Shown here piece after piece: positions 48,055 through 59,439 of a stretch of DNA of 64,000 nt; within the stretch, counting starts at the first letter, position 1; every line of letters begins with the position of its first letter. The position numbers and the translations under genes are program-made. The stretch is from Pyricularia pennisetigena (Eukaryota; Ascomycota; Sordariomycetes; Magnaporthales; Pyriculariaceae). Under the pieces are notes generated by a model. That model saw only the letters and a program-made list of their open reading frames with translations, had not been told where the DNA came from and did not search any database. The DNA lies in the NCBI RefSeq assembly GCF_004337985.1, contig NC_043743.1, positions 178,228 to 242,227 on the forward strand, read 5' to 3'.

Positions 48055-51000
48055 AAAACCGATTTTATTATCGGTATTTAAACCGTCGATAGGTAAAATA
48101 TTTTAAAAAAGGCGCAACTTTTTTATAATAACCTAAATCGCGTCCGAATTAAAAAAATAACCAATCCAGGGATAATTTTTAATTAAAATAAAAAATTGCG
48201 CATAATATACCAAAAAAACCGCTAGGATTTTTTCGCGGGCGTCTTCGAAAATTTCCTTTTTTGCGCGGTTTATATTAGCAAGTCGATCGGCGATAATGGA
48301 TTGGGTTTATAGAAAATTGAAAAAATCGTTTTGTTAATCGTCGCTAAAAAATTTGGGATAAAATTCGGTAATTTTTATTTTAGGTTTGGTAAAAATGGGA
48401 TAATAAAACCGCTTTTCGTCGTACAAATTGTTAAAAATATTTTTAAATATTAACAAATCCAATAAATGCATTTAAATTTAATTTGCACGTTTTTTTTTTA
48501 ACCGTCCGACTTTAATAGGTTTAAAACGGGACCAGGTATCGATAACGAGCATTATTATCGTCCTATTATAGCAGGTGCGGTTAAAACCAAATAAATTGGC
48601 GACGTCGATAATTTAATCGGTTTGCGAACGGGTAATTAAACGATGTTAAAATTATATTAAATGCAAATTATTTAAAACGATAATATTATCGGCGATAATT
48701 ATATAATCGGCGATAGTAAATAGGGTGGAGGATTGTTCGATATTAAATTTAAAAAAATTACGGCAATTTCCATTAAAATCGCTAAAACCTTTTTTATTTC
48801 CAATAACGATTTTTCCTTACCGGCGAAAAACAAAATAAAAAAAATAATAGCAAATTTGAAACTAATCGTCGATATAGTAACCGTTATATATATATAGTCC
48901 AAAATTAGCGGTTTTAAATTCTAAATCGCCGTTTTTAAAATTAGGTCCGGTGGTTATTATCCGCAAATAAATTAATATCGTGGCGAAAATTGTGGAAATT
49001 ATAAAAGGTTTGAATTTATTTGCGAATATTTTCAACCCGGGGAAATTAATATCGCTTTAGCGGATAAAGGGGGGGATAGGGGGTAGGCGACGCCGATTTG
49101 CCAAATTATCGAAAATAGGTTTAATACCCTTATCGTTAAATATATCCGGCACGGAGGCCAAAACCTTTTACCAAACGGGTATTTTATTATTTTTAATCTA
49201 TTTACCGGGATTACCTGCCTTAAAATAAATTAAAAAGCCGAATATATCGGCGATTAAAAATAAATTAACTAATAATTAAAATTGTGCCCGTTATCCCAAA
49301 ATATACAAAAGGGTAAAAACCAAATTATAATAATTATTATATTGTAACAATGATTGTTTAACATTACCGCAAAAAATTATAATAGTTATTACAATATAGT
49401 AAATAATAGGATATATTAATGCAAAAATTATAATAATTGTCGCAATCCAATAGAAGGAAATATTAATTTATTATATTAATATGTTATACTAAAGTATTTG
49501 TCGTTTCGTAACCAAATACGACTATTACTTCGTTTGCATTCGACGAATTACTATTAAAATGGTATACCAAAATCTGGTTATTAACGCGTGTTTTTGCTAC
49601 AGCGACACCAGCAGCGGATTGAAAACGCTTAAAAGTTTAAGCGATTGGGGTTTCGCTCATATTGCGGAAAATATTATTTCCGCGACCGAACCAGGCGGGC
49701 GGGTTAATATTATTGTTAATTTTAAAACAATTAATATAACCCAAATGGGGTATAATACGAACTATTTTGGCAATATTTGTATTTTTTACCTTACGCCAAA
49801 TTATAATGGTTATCGCCGATACGGATTGGTTTTTACCCAATTAAAAATCTTTTTATAACGGGACGGGTAAACGATCCAAAAAATCCGTATTTTTATATAA
49901 TAGGAAATAATATTTGGGTTATATAAAATTTATTAATCCATTATTTAACGTCGAATTAGGTTTAAATTACGTCCGCGATACCGAAATAAAGTTAATTTTA
50001 ATTGGCCGAACGGTAATAGTTTTATATATACGGGGTACGGGCGGCCTATTTAATGGCGCGGGTACCGGGTTAATAATAACCTCCGGTTATAATGCAAAGG
50101 GCCGGTTTTTGGGGTTTTTTAATAGCGGGGATAATGCGCTGGTAAATGGTTTAAAAAATATTAAAAAAGTTTGCAATTAGCGGTTGTCCAAATCCGGGGT
50201 AAATTCGTTATAATTATCGTTTATATTAATATTATTATCGCCCTTATTGGCGGACGCGGGGGTAGGTTGGTTATTGTTTTCGCCCATATAAATATCGTCG
50301 TTATTATAATCGACGGGGGCAGGGGTAAATTCGTTATCGCCGGCGTCCATATCGGCATTATTTTTATTTTTATCGACGGGGGCGGGGGTAAATTTATTAT
50401 CGCCGGAATTTATATCGGTATTATTTTAATTATTATTATTATTATTAAAAATAGGGGGAAAATTTAAAAGGATTCCGATTGCATCCGAATAATTTTGTAA
50501 TGTAAAACGGTCCAACCGAATAAAATTTGATTCCAAAACAATTGCAATATCCGCGTCGTAATTTTCCAAATTTTTAAAATATTGGTTTATCATTTTTATC
50601 CGCGTTCCTTTTTATAATATAATTATTAAATAAACAAATAATTTAGCATTATTGGCTATATATTCTAACGTAAATTTGGTGGTAATCTGGGCGGAGGTTT
50701 TGCTTTTTTGGCGTTTTTTGGGAATTATAATAATAAAAAAACGTAATTATAATAATTGTTACGGTTTTTGGCGAGTTAGAGCAATTACTGTAATTATTAT
50801 TATAATAAGGTTAATTAATTTGCCCAGGACCTAACCGGGTAGGGGGTATTTTTCCGATATAAGGGCGTTAACTATAATTTACCTTCGTTATAATTGGGTT
50901 AATACCTGTTTGGGTGGGTAAAATATAAATAATATTATCTAATTAAAAATACTTTAATTAGGCTTCCTAACGAATATATTTGCAATATTTGCTAAAGCAA

Positions 51001-51133
51001 TTTTGCGATTATAGTAATTATTACGTTTATTAATTAAAAATTAAACGCTGCTTTAATCGTTACAATTTTTTATTAATCGTTATAAAAAGAATTTGGCGGT
51101 TGGGAAAAAGGTTTTTATTGTAAAAAAAAAAAA
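48055..51133. repeat. 3,079-bp direct repeat, copy 1
   Basis: Every stretch compared is identical to 51135-54213 at a constant offset of 3,080 bp. It ends in a 12-base A run followed by a single N at 51134. On the minus strand it carries degraded coding traces that belong to the helicase element. For 49559-50467 and their second copies, the plus-strand open frames are probably antisense shadows of a low-complexity acidic reading on the minus strand. Confidence 0.93.
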
Positions 51134-51134
51134 N
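51134..51134. other. Single undetermined base at the repeat junction
   Basis: A lone N inside the A run joining the two 3-kb copies, the kind of mark left where contigs overlap or a gap of minimal size is closed. Confidence 0.95.
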
Positions 51135-54100
51135 AAAACCGATTTTATTATCGGTATTTAAACCGTCGATAGGTAAAATATTTTAAAAAAGGCGCAACTT
51201 TTTTATAATAACCTAAATCGCGTCCGAATTAAAAAAATAACCAATCCAGGGATAATTTTTAATTAAAATAAAAAATTGCGCATAATATACCAAAAAAACC
51301 GCTAGGATTTTTTCGCGGGCGTCTTCGAAAATTTCCTTTTTTGCGCGGTTTATATTAGCAAGTCGATCGGCGATAATGGATTGGGTTTATAGAAAATTGA
51401 AAAAATCGTTTTGTTAATCGTCGCTAAAAAATTTGGGATAAAATTCGGTAATTTTTATTTTAGGTTTGGTAAAAATGGGATAATAAAACCGCTTTTCGTC
51501 GTACAAATTGTTAAAAATATTTTTAAATATTAACAAATCCAATAAATGCATTTAAATTTAATTTGCACGTTTTTTTTTTAACCGTCCGACTTTAATAGGT
51601 TTAAAACGGGACCAGGTATCGATAACGAGCATTATTATCGTCCTATTATAGCAGGTGCGGTTAAAACCAAATAAATTGGCGACGTCGATAATTTAATCGG
51701 TTTGCGAACGGGTAATTAAACGATGTTAAAATTATATTAAATGCAAATTATTTAAAACGATAATATTATCGGCGATAATTATATAATCGGCGATAGTAAA
51801 TAGGGTGGAGGATTGTTCGATATTAAATTTAAAAAAATTACGGCAATTTCCATTAAAATCGCTAAAACCTTTTTTATTTCCAATAACGATTTTTCCTTAC
51901 CGGCGAAAAACAAAATAAAAAAAATAATAGCAAATTTGAAACTAATCGTCGATATAGTAACCGTTATATATATATAGTCCAAAATTAGCGGTTTTAAATT
52001 CTAAATCGCCGTTTTTAAAATTAGGTCCGGTGGTTATTATCCGCAAATAAATTAATATCGTGGCGAAAATTGTGGAAATTATAAAAGGTTTGAATTTATT
52101 TGCGAATATTTTCAACCCGGGGAAATTAATATCGCTTTAGCGGATAAAGGGGGGGATAGGGGGTAGGCGACGCCGATTTGCCAAATTATCGAAAATAGGT
52201 TTAATACCCTTATCGTTAAATATATCCGGCACGGAGGCCAAAACCTTTTACCAAACGGGTATTTTATTATTTTTAATCTATTTACCGGGATTACCTGCCT
52301 TAAAATAAATTAAAAAGCCGAATATATCGGCGATTAAAAATAAATTAACTAATAATTAAAATTGTGCCCGTTATCCCAAAATATACAAAAGGGTAAAAAC
52401 CAAATTATAATAATTATTATATTGTAACAATGATTGTTTAACATTACCGCAAAAAATTATAATAGTTATTACAATATAGTAAATAATAGGATATATTAAT
52501 GCAAAAATTATAATAATTGTCGCAATCCAATAGAAGGAAATATTAATTTATTATATTAATATGTTATACTAAAGTATTTGTCGTTTCGTAACCAAATACG
52601 ACTATTACTTCGTTTGCATTCGACGAATTACTATTAAAATGGTATACCAAAATCTGGTTATTAACGCGTGTTTTTGCTACAGCGACACCAGCAGCGGATT
52701 GAAAACGCTTAAAAGTTTAAGCGATTGGGGTTTCGCTCATATTGCGGAAAATATTATTTCCGCGACCGAACCAGGCGGGCGGGTTAATATTATTGTTAAT
52801 TTTAAAACAATTAATATAACCCAAATGGGGTATAATACGAACTATTTTGGCAATATTTGTATTTTTTACCTTACGCCAAATTATAATGGTTATCGCCGAT
52901 ACGGATTGGTTTTTACCCAATTAAAAATCTTTTTATAACGGGACGGGTAAACGATCCAAAAAATCCGTATTTTTATATAATAGGAAATAATATTTGGGTT
53001 ATATAAAATTTATTAATCCATTATTTAACGTCGAATTAGGTTTAAATTACGTCCGCGATACCGAAATAAAGTTAATTTTAATTGGCCGAACGGTAATAGT
53101 TTTATATATACGGGGTACGGGCGGCCTATTTAATGGCGCGGGTACCGGGTTAATAATAACCTCCGGTTATAATGCAAAGGGCCGGTTTTTGGGGTTTTTT
53201 AATAGCGGGGATAATGCGCTGGTAAATGGTTTAAAAAATATTAAAAAAGTTTGCAATTAGCGGTTGTCCAAATCCGGGGTAAATTCGTTATAATTATCGT
53301 TTATATTAATATTATTATCGCCCTTATTGGCGGACGCGGGGGTAGGTTGGTTATTGTTTTCGCCCATATAAATATCGTCGTTATTATAATCGACGGGGGC
53401 AGGGGTAAATTCGTTATCGCCGGCGTCCATATCGGCATTATTTTTATTTTTATCGACGGGGGCGGGGGTAAATTTATTATCGCCGGAATTTATATCGGTA
53501 TTATTTTAATTATTATTATTATTATTAAAAATAGGGGGAAAATTTAAAAGGATTCCGATTGCATCCGAATAATTTTGTAATGTAAAACGGTCCAACCGAA
53601 TAAAATTTGATTCCAAAACAATTGCAATATCCGCGTCGTAATTTTCCAAATTTTTAAAATATTGGTTTATCATTTTTATCCGCGTTCCTTTTTATAATAT
53701 AATTATTAAATAAACAAATAATTTAGCATTATTGGCTATATATTCTAACGTAAATTTGGTGGTAATCTGGGCGGAGGTTTTGCTTTTTTGGCGTTTTTTG
53801 GGAATTATAATAATAAAAAAACGTAATTATAATAATTGTTACGGTTTTTGGCGAGTTAGAGCAATTACTGTAATTATTATTATAATAAGGTTAATTAATT
53901 TGCCCAGGACCTAACCGGGTAGGGGGTATTTTTCCGATATAAGGGCGTTAACTATAATTTACCTTCGTTATAATTGGGTTAATACCTGTTTGGGTGGGTA
54001 AAATATAAATAATATTATCTAATTAAAAATACTTTAATTAGGCTTCCTAACGAATATATTTGCAATATTTGCTAAAGCAATTTTGCGATTATAGTAATTA

Positions 54101-54213
54101 TTACGTTTATTAATTAAAAATTAAACGCTGCTTTAATCGTTACAATTTTTTATTAATCGTTATAAAAAGAATTTGGCGGTTGGGAAAAAGGTTTTTATTG
54201 TAAAAAAAAAAAA
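51135..54213. repeat. 3,079-bp direct repeat, copy 2
   Basis: Identical to copy 1 wherever compared, and ending in the 13-base A run at 54202-54214. The part 52601-54213 also belongs to the left arm of the large inverted repeat and pairs with 62288-63900. Copy 1 has no such partner in the window. Confidence 0.93.
53240..53720 (-). pseudogene. Low-complexity acidic coding trace of the helicase element
   Basis: On the minus strand the frame is open apart from TAA at former Gln positions. It shows a leading segment with NQYFKNLENYDADIA and then repeated Asp/Asn-rich units containing GDNEFTPAP and GDNKFTPAP. The same reading occurs at 50160-50640 (copy 1) and on the plus strand at 62840-63243. 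Agreement between diverged copies supports this strand as the original coding strand. Function unknown. Confidence 0.5.
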
Positions 54214-54899
54214 AGCTAATAAAAATAAAAAAAGTATTGATAATTAGGTTTACTTATAAGGTTTTTTGCTAATAAAATAAAATTAAAATGGAAACGCCAA
54301 AATTTCTAGAATTTAACCGTAATAATTATTACAATTCGCAATATTAAACCCTTTTATTTTTAATCGGGGCGCCGTTAAACCGTACTAATTTATATATAAT
54401 CCAAGCTTTTAATTTACGTAACAATTATTATTATCCAATATTTGGTCGTTTTATTTAAACCGTTAATTGGGGATTTTAATATTTAATAATTATATATTTT
54501 ACGTTATTTAATCCTCCCCCCCTGGTTAATCCAACTCGGCGTCGCCTTTTTTATCGTTCGACTTTTTCATAATTTAAAACACGTTATTTAATTTAATTAA
54601 AATTTAATTTTAATCGCCTTTTAACTTTTGGGTTATAAATTTATAAACGTTTTTATATTAAATATTTTTATAACCGTTAACGTTAACCAGCATTTTAATT
54701 TATAATTATAATACCGTTTAATTCGTTCGTCGGCGTTTATTAGTTTATTTTCCCGAATAATTGTTAATTATATCCATCGTTTCCTAAAATGCCACCGTAT
54801 TTTAATTCCGCCGCCTTTTTTCTTATTATTTATGCAAATAGGAGGCGTAATTTCGTATCCCATTTTCGTATATTATTGGGAATTAAACAACGAAATAAT

Positions 54900-57060
54900 C
54901 GCTATATTGTTTAAATTATTTAATTAATTGTAAATTTGGAATATTTTCCAGTAAATTGTTTTTCGTCCATTCCCGGTTATAAAAATGGACGAATTTTTTA
55001 ACGATATTAAAAATTACTGGTTTAAATAATACCAATTGGGATAATAGGTCGTATAACCGCCGCGGGTTTGGATAAAAAATGGTTATTGCAAAATGGGTAC
55101 CCCATTTATCCAATTGTTTAAATATATAATTTTTTTTGGAATTTTTTTTTAAGTATTTTAAATGGTTGGTTTTTAAAGGGTAAGGCGGGTAAAATTCCAA
55201 TTTAATCTACGCAAACGTTATAATAATTTTTAAATTAATTTATTATAAAAAATGGATTCGTTTCCTATATAAAATTTAATATAATTCGTCGAAAATATTT
55301 AACGTTGGCGAAAATTTGCATATTTGGCGCTTTTTTTTTTAATTTTTTCCTATTTATTATTTTTTAATGCGTCCAATAGGGCGGAACGCGTGGTTTAAAT
55401 ATACCCAAAAAACCGGTTTGTGGTAATTCCGACGCTTTTACCCGGTTATTGTCGTTTAAATTAAATTTAACAATACGTGGAAGGTTAATAGGGAATAACC
55501 GCGTTTATAAATACGTTAAAAAATTTAAATAAATAATTTGTAAATTTTTAACGTTTCCTCGTTATATTAGGGTTATTTGATTAATTTAACTAATAATTTT
55601 GGTTTAATTGGTTTATATTTAACGATAAATTTTTACGTATCGAAATATTAATAAAACGCAAAAAAGTTTACGGCTTTTTTACGGTTAAGCCGGCGTACGG
55701 TTCGTCCGAACTTTTACCATAAATTTACAGGGTCGTTTGATATTAACGCGCCGTATTATATTATATATTTTATATTAAATATATTTATACTTATACCCAA
55801 AAATAAAATAGAAAATATAATGCGAATTTTGAAATCCGGTTTGGAAATTTTTGCGTAAATTTGAATTTTATCGATTTTAAATATAAATGTATTATACCGG
55901 ATAATTATATCGGTTACGTTTCGTTTAATAAATTTCCTAAATACGAAATCTTTTATTAGAAATTAACGTGTTTGGATAATGCGGTTCCTGGCGTTTATAT
56001 ATATAATAATTTAAAAAATACGGGTGGCGGATAATAATATAATATTCCTTATTAGGAATAGGAAACGCCGGTAATTGTTAATAAAAAATTTGCGTTTTAA
56101 ACACTGTATTATAATTGTAATTTCGGGTCGGTCGAAAGGCGTTTTAACGAAACGCATTATCCTTTTATAATATAATTGCTCGAAAACGTAAATTTTAACT
56201 TTTATTGTAAAAATTACGGTATATCCGAATATAAATACGGTTATTGGTATAATTACCCGGATTAAGCGCAATATGGAAAACGATTCCCTAAAATCCTTCC
56301 ACTGTAAAATTATATAAAATTTATTAATAATAAATAAAACGATACGTTAATGGAATATAGGGTTTCGAAAAAATTTAAAAAATTGGTAATTAATGGTTTA
56401 TTCCGGGTTTAAAAAAATGTGCGTGTATTTATAAACGGTTTACGGGTTCCAAAAAAGGTTATATTAAATAAAATTAGTTTTAATAATAAAAACCGTATAT
56501 TTATATTTACGTTCAAAATAAATTGGTCGATTAATTTGGGGTTCGCGGCGGGATAACGTTATATATTGCGTAATTGTTTTTGCCTTAATTTGTTTAACAA
56601 AATTTTTTGGATAATAGTGGTATTATTGCGAATAACAGAAATAATTTGCAATATTATACTTTTCCCATACCCGGTTTTTACCAGTAAAATAATATTTTTT
56701 ATATTATATAAACCCCGGTATATATATTATATTTGGTTATAATATGGGATTCGTGCGGGAGTATTAAAAGGTTTGTGGAGGTTTAAAAATTATGTGGCAA
56801 TTAAGGAAACGAATTTATATTATAGGTTTAAATTATTAAAAGCTTTGGTTTTAACGTATAATTCCGGGAAAATGTATACGTCGGAAAAGGTATTTACCGC
56901 CGCGTGTACGGGATTGAGACCGTAAAAAATTGCGTCGATTTAATGGGAAAACGAAGTATATATGGGCGTGTTTCCAGACATTATATATATATATTTTAAT
57001 ACGAATATATAAAAAATTCCGGAAATAATGGTTTTTTTTAATAGGTGGATATATAACGTA
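54900..57060 (-). pseudogene. RecQ-like DEAD/DEAH helicase pseudogene, left copy
   Basis: Mirror image of the right-arm copy. The Walker A motif TGYGKS is encoded at 56674-56657. The C-terminal helicase lobe is near 55789-55661, with NDPVNLW followed by a stop at a former Gln and KFGRTVRRL, which matches motif VI (QRxGRxxR). A block with KTPFDRPEITI lies between them at about 56150-56110. Frames are broken by TAA/TAG and by shifts. Telomere-linked RecQ-type helicases of fungi have this motif order and often sit in repeats near chromosome ends, so the same class is plausible. The stop-free pieces 56011-56271 and 54916-55200 are fragments of it. Confidence 0.7.
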
Positions 57061-57064
57061 TTAT

Positions 57065-57420
57065 ATAATATATATTTTATACGGATTGTAAAATTAGTGG
57101 TTTTGCGTTATTTATATTAAAATTTATATGTAAAAGTTCCTTTCGCTTTTACGATTTTTTTTATATAAATCTTAACGGATTATAATCGTTATTAATAGAA
57201 TGCGAAATGGGTATCGATGGTATTTATAAGTGGACGTATAATATATGAAATAAAATTTACTTTATACGGATTGTAAAATAAATAATTTTGCGTTATTTGG
57301 ATTAAAATTTATATATAAAAATTCCTTTCGTTTTTACAATTTTTTACATGAAAATTTTAACGGATTATAATCGTTATTATTAAAATGCGAAATGGGTATC
57401 GATGGTATTTTTAGGTTAAT
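57065..57420. repeat. Tandem ~180-bp duplication inside the arm
   Basis: Two adjacent units share TACGGATTGTAAAAT, a TTTGCGTTATTT segment, the AACGGATTATAATCGTTATT block and GCGAAATGGGTATCGATGG. They differ by transitions, so the duplication predates at least part of the mutation. The mirror pair lies near 59085-59440 on the right arm. Confidence 0.7.
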
Positions 57421-57599
57421 AATAGGGATACCGCCATAAACGGATAAAAAACGGGTTATATCCAATTTTTAATTGGCGTACCGGGTGCAAAAAATTTTAA
57501 ATTAATAAAAAAGGTTTACCAATTCCTATTTTTAACGATGTTCTTTTTTCGATATTTTGCGTGGTTATAAAATAATAAAGGAGTATCGGTCGCAAAAAA

Positions 57600-57777
57600 G
57601 CCAAAAATACCGCTATAAACGGCGAAAATCGACAAATTATCCTCAAACTTAAACCAAAGCGTTTTTTGGATAGACCCACAGGTATATTGCAAAGCCGCAA
57701 TTAAGCCACGAAATGGAGCGAAGCGAACGGTGTAAATTAATTGTGGAGTTTTGGGCTTCAGGGATGAGCCCTGAGAC
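57600..57777 (-). repeat. Right terminal inverted repeat of the helicase element
   Basis: Reverse complement of the left end: inner CGCTATAAACGGCG, then TGGACCCACAGG-like sequence, GGAGCGAAGCGAACG and the terminal CAGGGATGAGCCCTGAGAC, followed by TA. It matches the left end over about 165 bp when the nested module there is ignored. Confidence 0.75.
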
Positions 57778-57779
57778 TA

Positions 57780-58239
57780 TTATTCGCTGACATTTTGAAT
57801 TGCAATTCCTGCAATATATAAAATATAATAGAAAATCCGACAGCCCCAATAGCCCCATTTCGGCACTATCTAATATGGCTTATATACAAATAAAAGTGGA
57901 CCCATTACATGCTAAATAACGCATATAATTAACAAAGGTGTTTTTTTAACAACGTATACAAAACAATTTTTCGGAAAATCGTGTGCAGTACCGGAACCTT
58001 TTGCGGGGTACGGACCCCCATTTCGATGTCGGAAAGTAACTAAGGGAGATAAAACGAAGTTTCCCCCACCAATAAATTAAACTTATTAATCCTAAATTTA
58101 ATAAACCATTGTCGTGAACAATTTAGTGCATTTAAGCCCTGTAATTACAGGCTTTTATAATATAATCAGTACCACGCCGCACCTAGGTTAATGCCTAAAC
58201 CCCTGTTAGCAACCCGTATTGCTAACAGATATATTGAAA
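57780..58239. other. Less mutated spacer near the axis of the inverted repeat
   Basis: Unlike its surroundings this stretch keeps many TpG and CpA and has more balanced composition. It contains a near-perfect palindrome AAGCCCTGTAATTACAGGCTT near 58134-58155, shown here by its halves AAGCCCTGTAA and TTACAGGCTT, and a hairpin CTGTTAGCAA...TTGCTAACAG near 58203-58230. No gene is recognised. It is absent from the rest of the window. Confidence 0.6.
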
Positions 58240-58535
58240 AAAATTTAATTCTATGTAAAGGATTTACTAATTTCTATTTTTAACGAATATGTTTTTTTTT
58301 TAATATTTTATATAATTGTCGAATAATATGGGAGTATTTATCGGTAAATTGACGATATACCGCCATAAGCGGCGAAAATCGACAAATTGTCCTAAAACCT
58401 AAATTAAAGCGTTTTTTGGATGGACCCACAGGTATATCGCAAAGCCGCAATTAAGCTACGAAGTGGAGCGAAGCGAACGAAATGGATCAATTGTGGAGCT
58501 CTGGGCTTCAGGGATAAGCCCTGAGACTAATAAAT
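58240..58535 (-). repeat. Third, truncated copy of the element end
   Basis: Aligns with the terminal ~290 bp of the left element (57490-57777), including the TIR and its GAGCGAAGCGAACG stretch, and ends CTGAGAC followed by TA. It is truncated inward at about 58240, where the spacer begins. Its copy is more diverged than the arms are from each other. Confidence 0.7.
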
Positions 58536-58722
58536 TGTCCTTAAATTAAAACGAGCGTGTTTTTTTCGGCTAATGTGATTGGTCGAAAAGCCATGTGGCT
58601 AATAGGTATATGGAGCGCTCGGTCCCTATTGCGAAGCAGGGGGGTTTAGTCTAAGCACTGAGACTAGCCATAAGCGGCGAAAATCGACAAGTTGTCCTTA
58701 GACCTGAACCATAGCGTTTTTT
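58536..58722 (-). repeat. Nested terminal-module fragment
   Basis: Contains the reverse complement of the second module of the left TIR (about 58555-58672, with CGCTCGGTCCC and AAGCAGGGGGG), flanked by inner-TIR sequence on both sides (ATTGTCCTTAAATT and CGGCGAAAATCGACAAG). It ends at GCGTTTTTT, directly against the start of the right-hand element. The order suggests insertion of copies into each other's ends. Confidence 0.65.
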
Positions 58723-59439
58723 AGTCTCAGGGCTCATCCCTGAAGCCCAAAGTTCCACAATTGATCCATTCCGTTCGCTTCGCTCCATTTCGTGGCTCAA
58801 TTGCGGTTTTGCAATGTATTTGTAAGTCCATCCAAAAAACGTTTTGGTTTAGGTTTAAGGACAATTTGTCGATTTTCGCCGTTTATAACGGTATTTTTGG
58901 CTTTTTTGCGACCGATATTCCCTTATTATTCCATAACCACGCAAAATATCGAAAAAAGAAAATATCGTTGAAAATAGGAATTGGTAAGCCTTTTTTATTA
59001 ATTTAAAATTTTTTGCACCCGGTACGCCAATTAAAAATTGGATATAACCCGTTTTTTATCCGTTTATGGCGGTATCCCTATTATTAACCTAAAAATACCA
59101 TCGATACCTATTTCGCATTTTAATAATAACGATTATAATCCGTTAAAATTTTCATGTAAAAATTGTAAAAACGAAAGGAATTTTTATATATAAATTTTAA
59201 TCCAAATAACGCAAAATTATTTATTTTACAATCCATATAAAATAAAATTTATTTAATATATTATACGTCCACCTATAAATACCATCCATAGCCATTTCGC
59301 ATTTTATTAACAACGATTATAATCCGTTAAAATTTATATAGAGAAAATCGTAAAAGCGAAAGGAACTTTTACATATAAATTTTAATATAAATAACGCAAA
59401 ACCACTAATTTTACAATCCGTATAAAATATATATTATAT

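Larger units (their letters stand above)
33514..57777 (-). mobile_element. TIR-bounded helicase element (RIP-degraded, with nested insertions)
   Basis: Inverted termini define this composite. The left end starts GTCTCAGGGCTCATCCC at 33514; the right end is its reverse complement ending at 57777. Both are flanked by TA (33512-33513 and 57778-57779), as expected for TA-targeting DNA transposons. Similarity between the ends covers about 165 bp once a nested module in the left end is removed. Subtracting the nested retrotransposon (7,256 bp) and the likely artefactual tandem duplication (3,080 bp) leaves about 13.9 kb. Recognisable content on the minus strand is a RecQ-like helicase near the right end and a possible SNF2-like helicase trace in the middle. 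All frames are broken by C-to-T and G-to-A changes. That the two ends belong to one insertion is inference; they could belong to two neighbouring copies. No transposase was recognised. Confidence 0.5.
52601..57778 (-). repeat. Left arm of the large inverted repeat
   Basis: Pairs base for base with 58723-63900 read in reverse: paired positions sum to 116,501 at every point checked (for example 54916/61585 and 57778/58723), implying no net insertion or deletion over 5,178 bp. The outer part (52601 to about 54174) differs by scattered transitions. The middle (about 54175-57080) looks identical. The inner part shows a few differences again. Confidence 0.9.

Noticed and set aside
49559..50467. Plus-strand open frames with Ile/Val-rich translation (and copies at 52639-53547, and minus 62954-63250)
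   Set aside because: They are antisense of a frame supported in diverged copies on the other strand, and are made of repetitive hydrophobic residues. The 49559-49858 frame is left undecided but not called as a gene.
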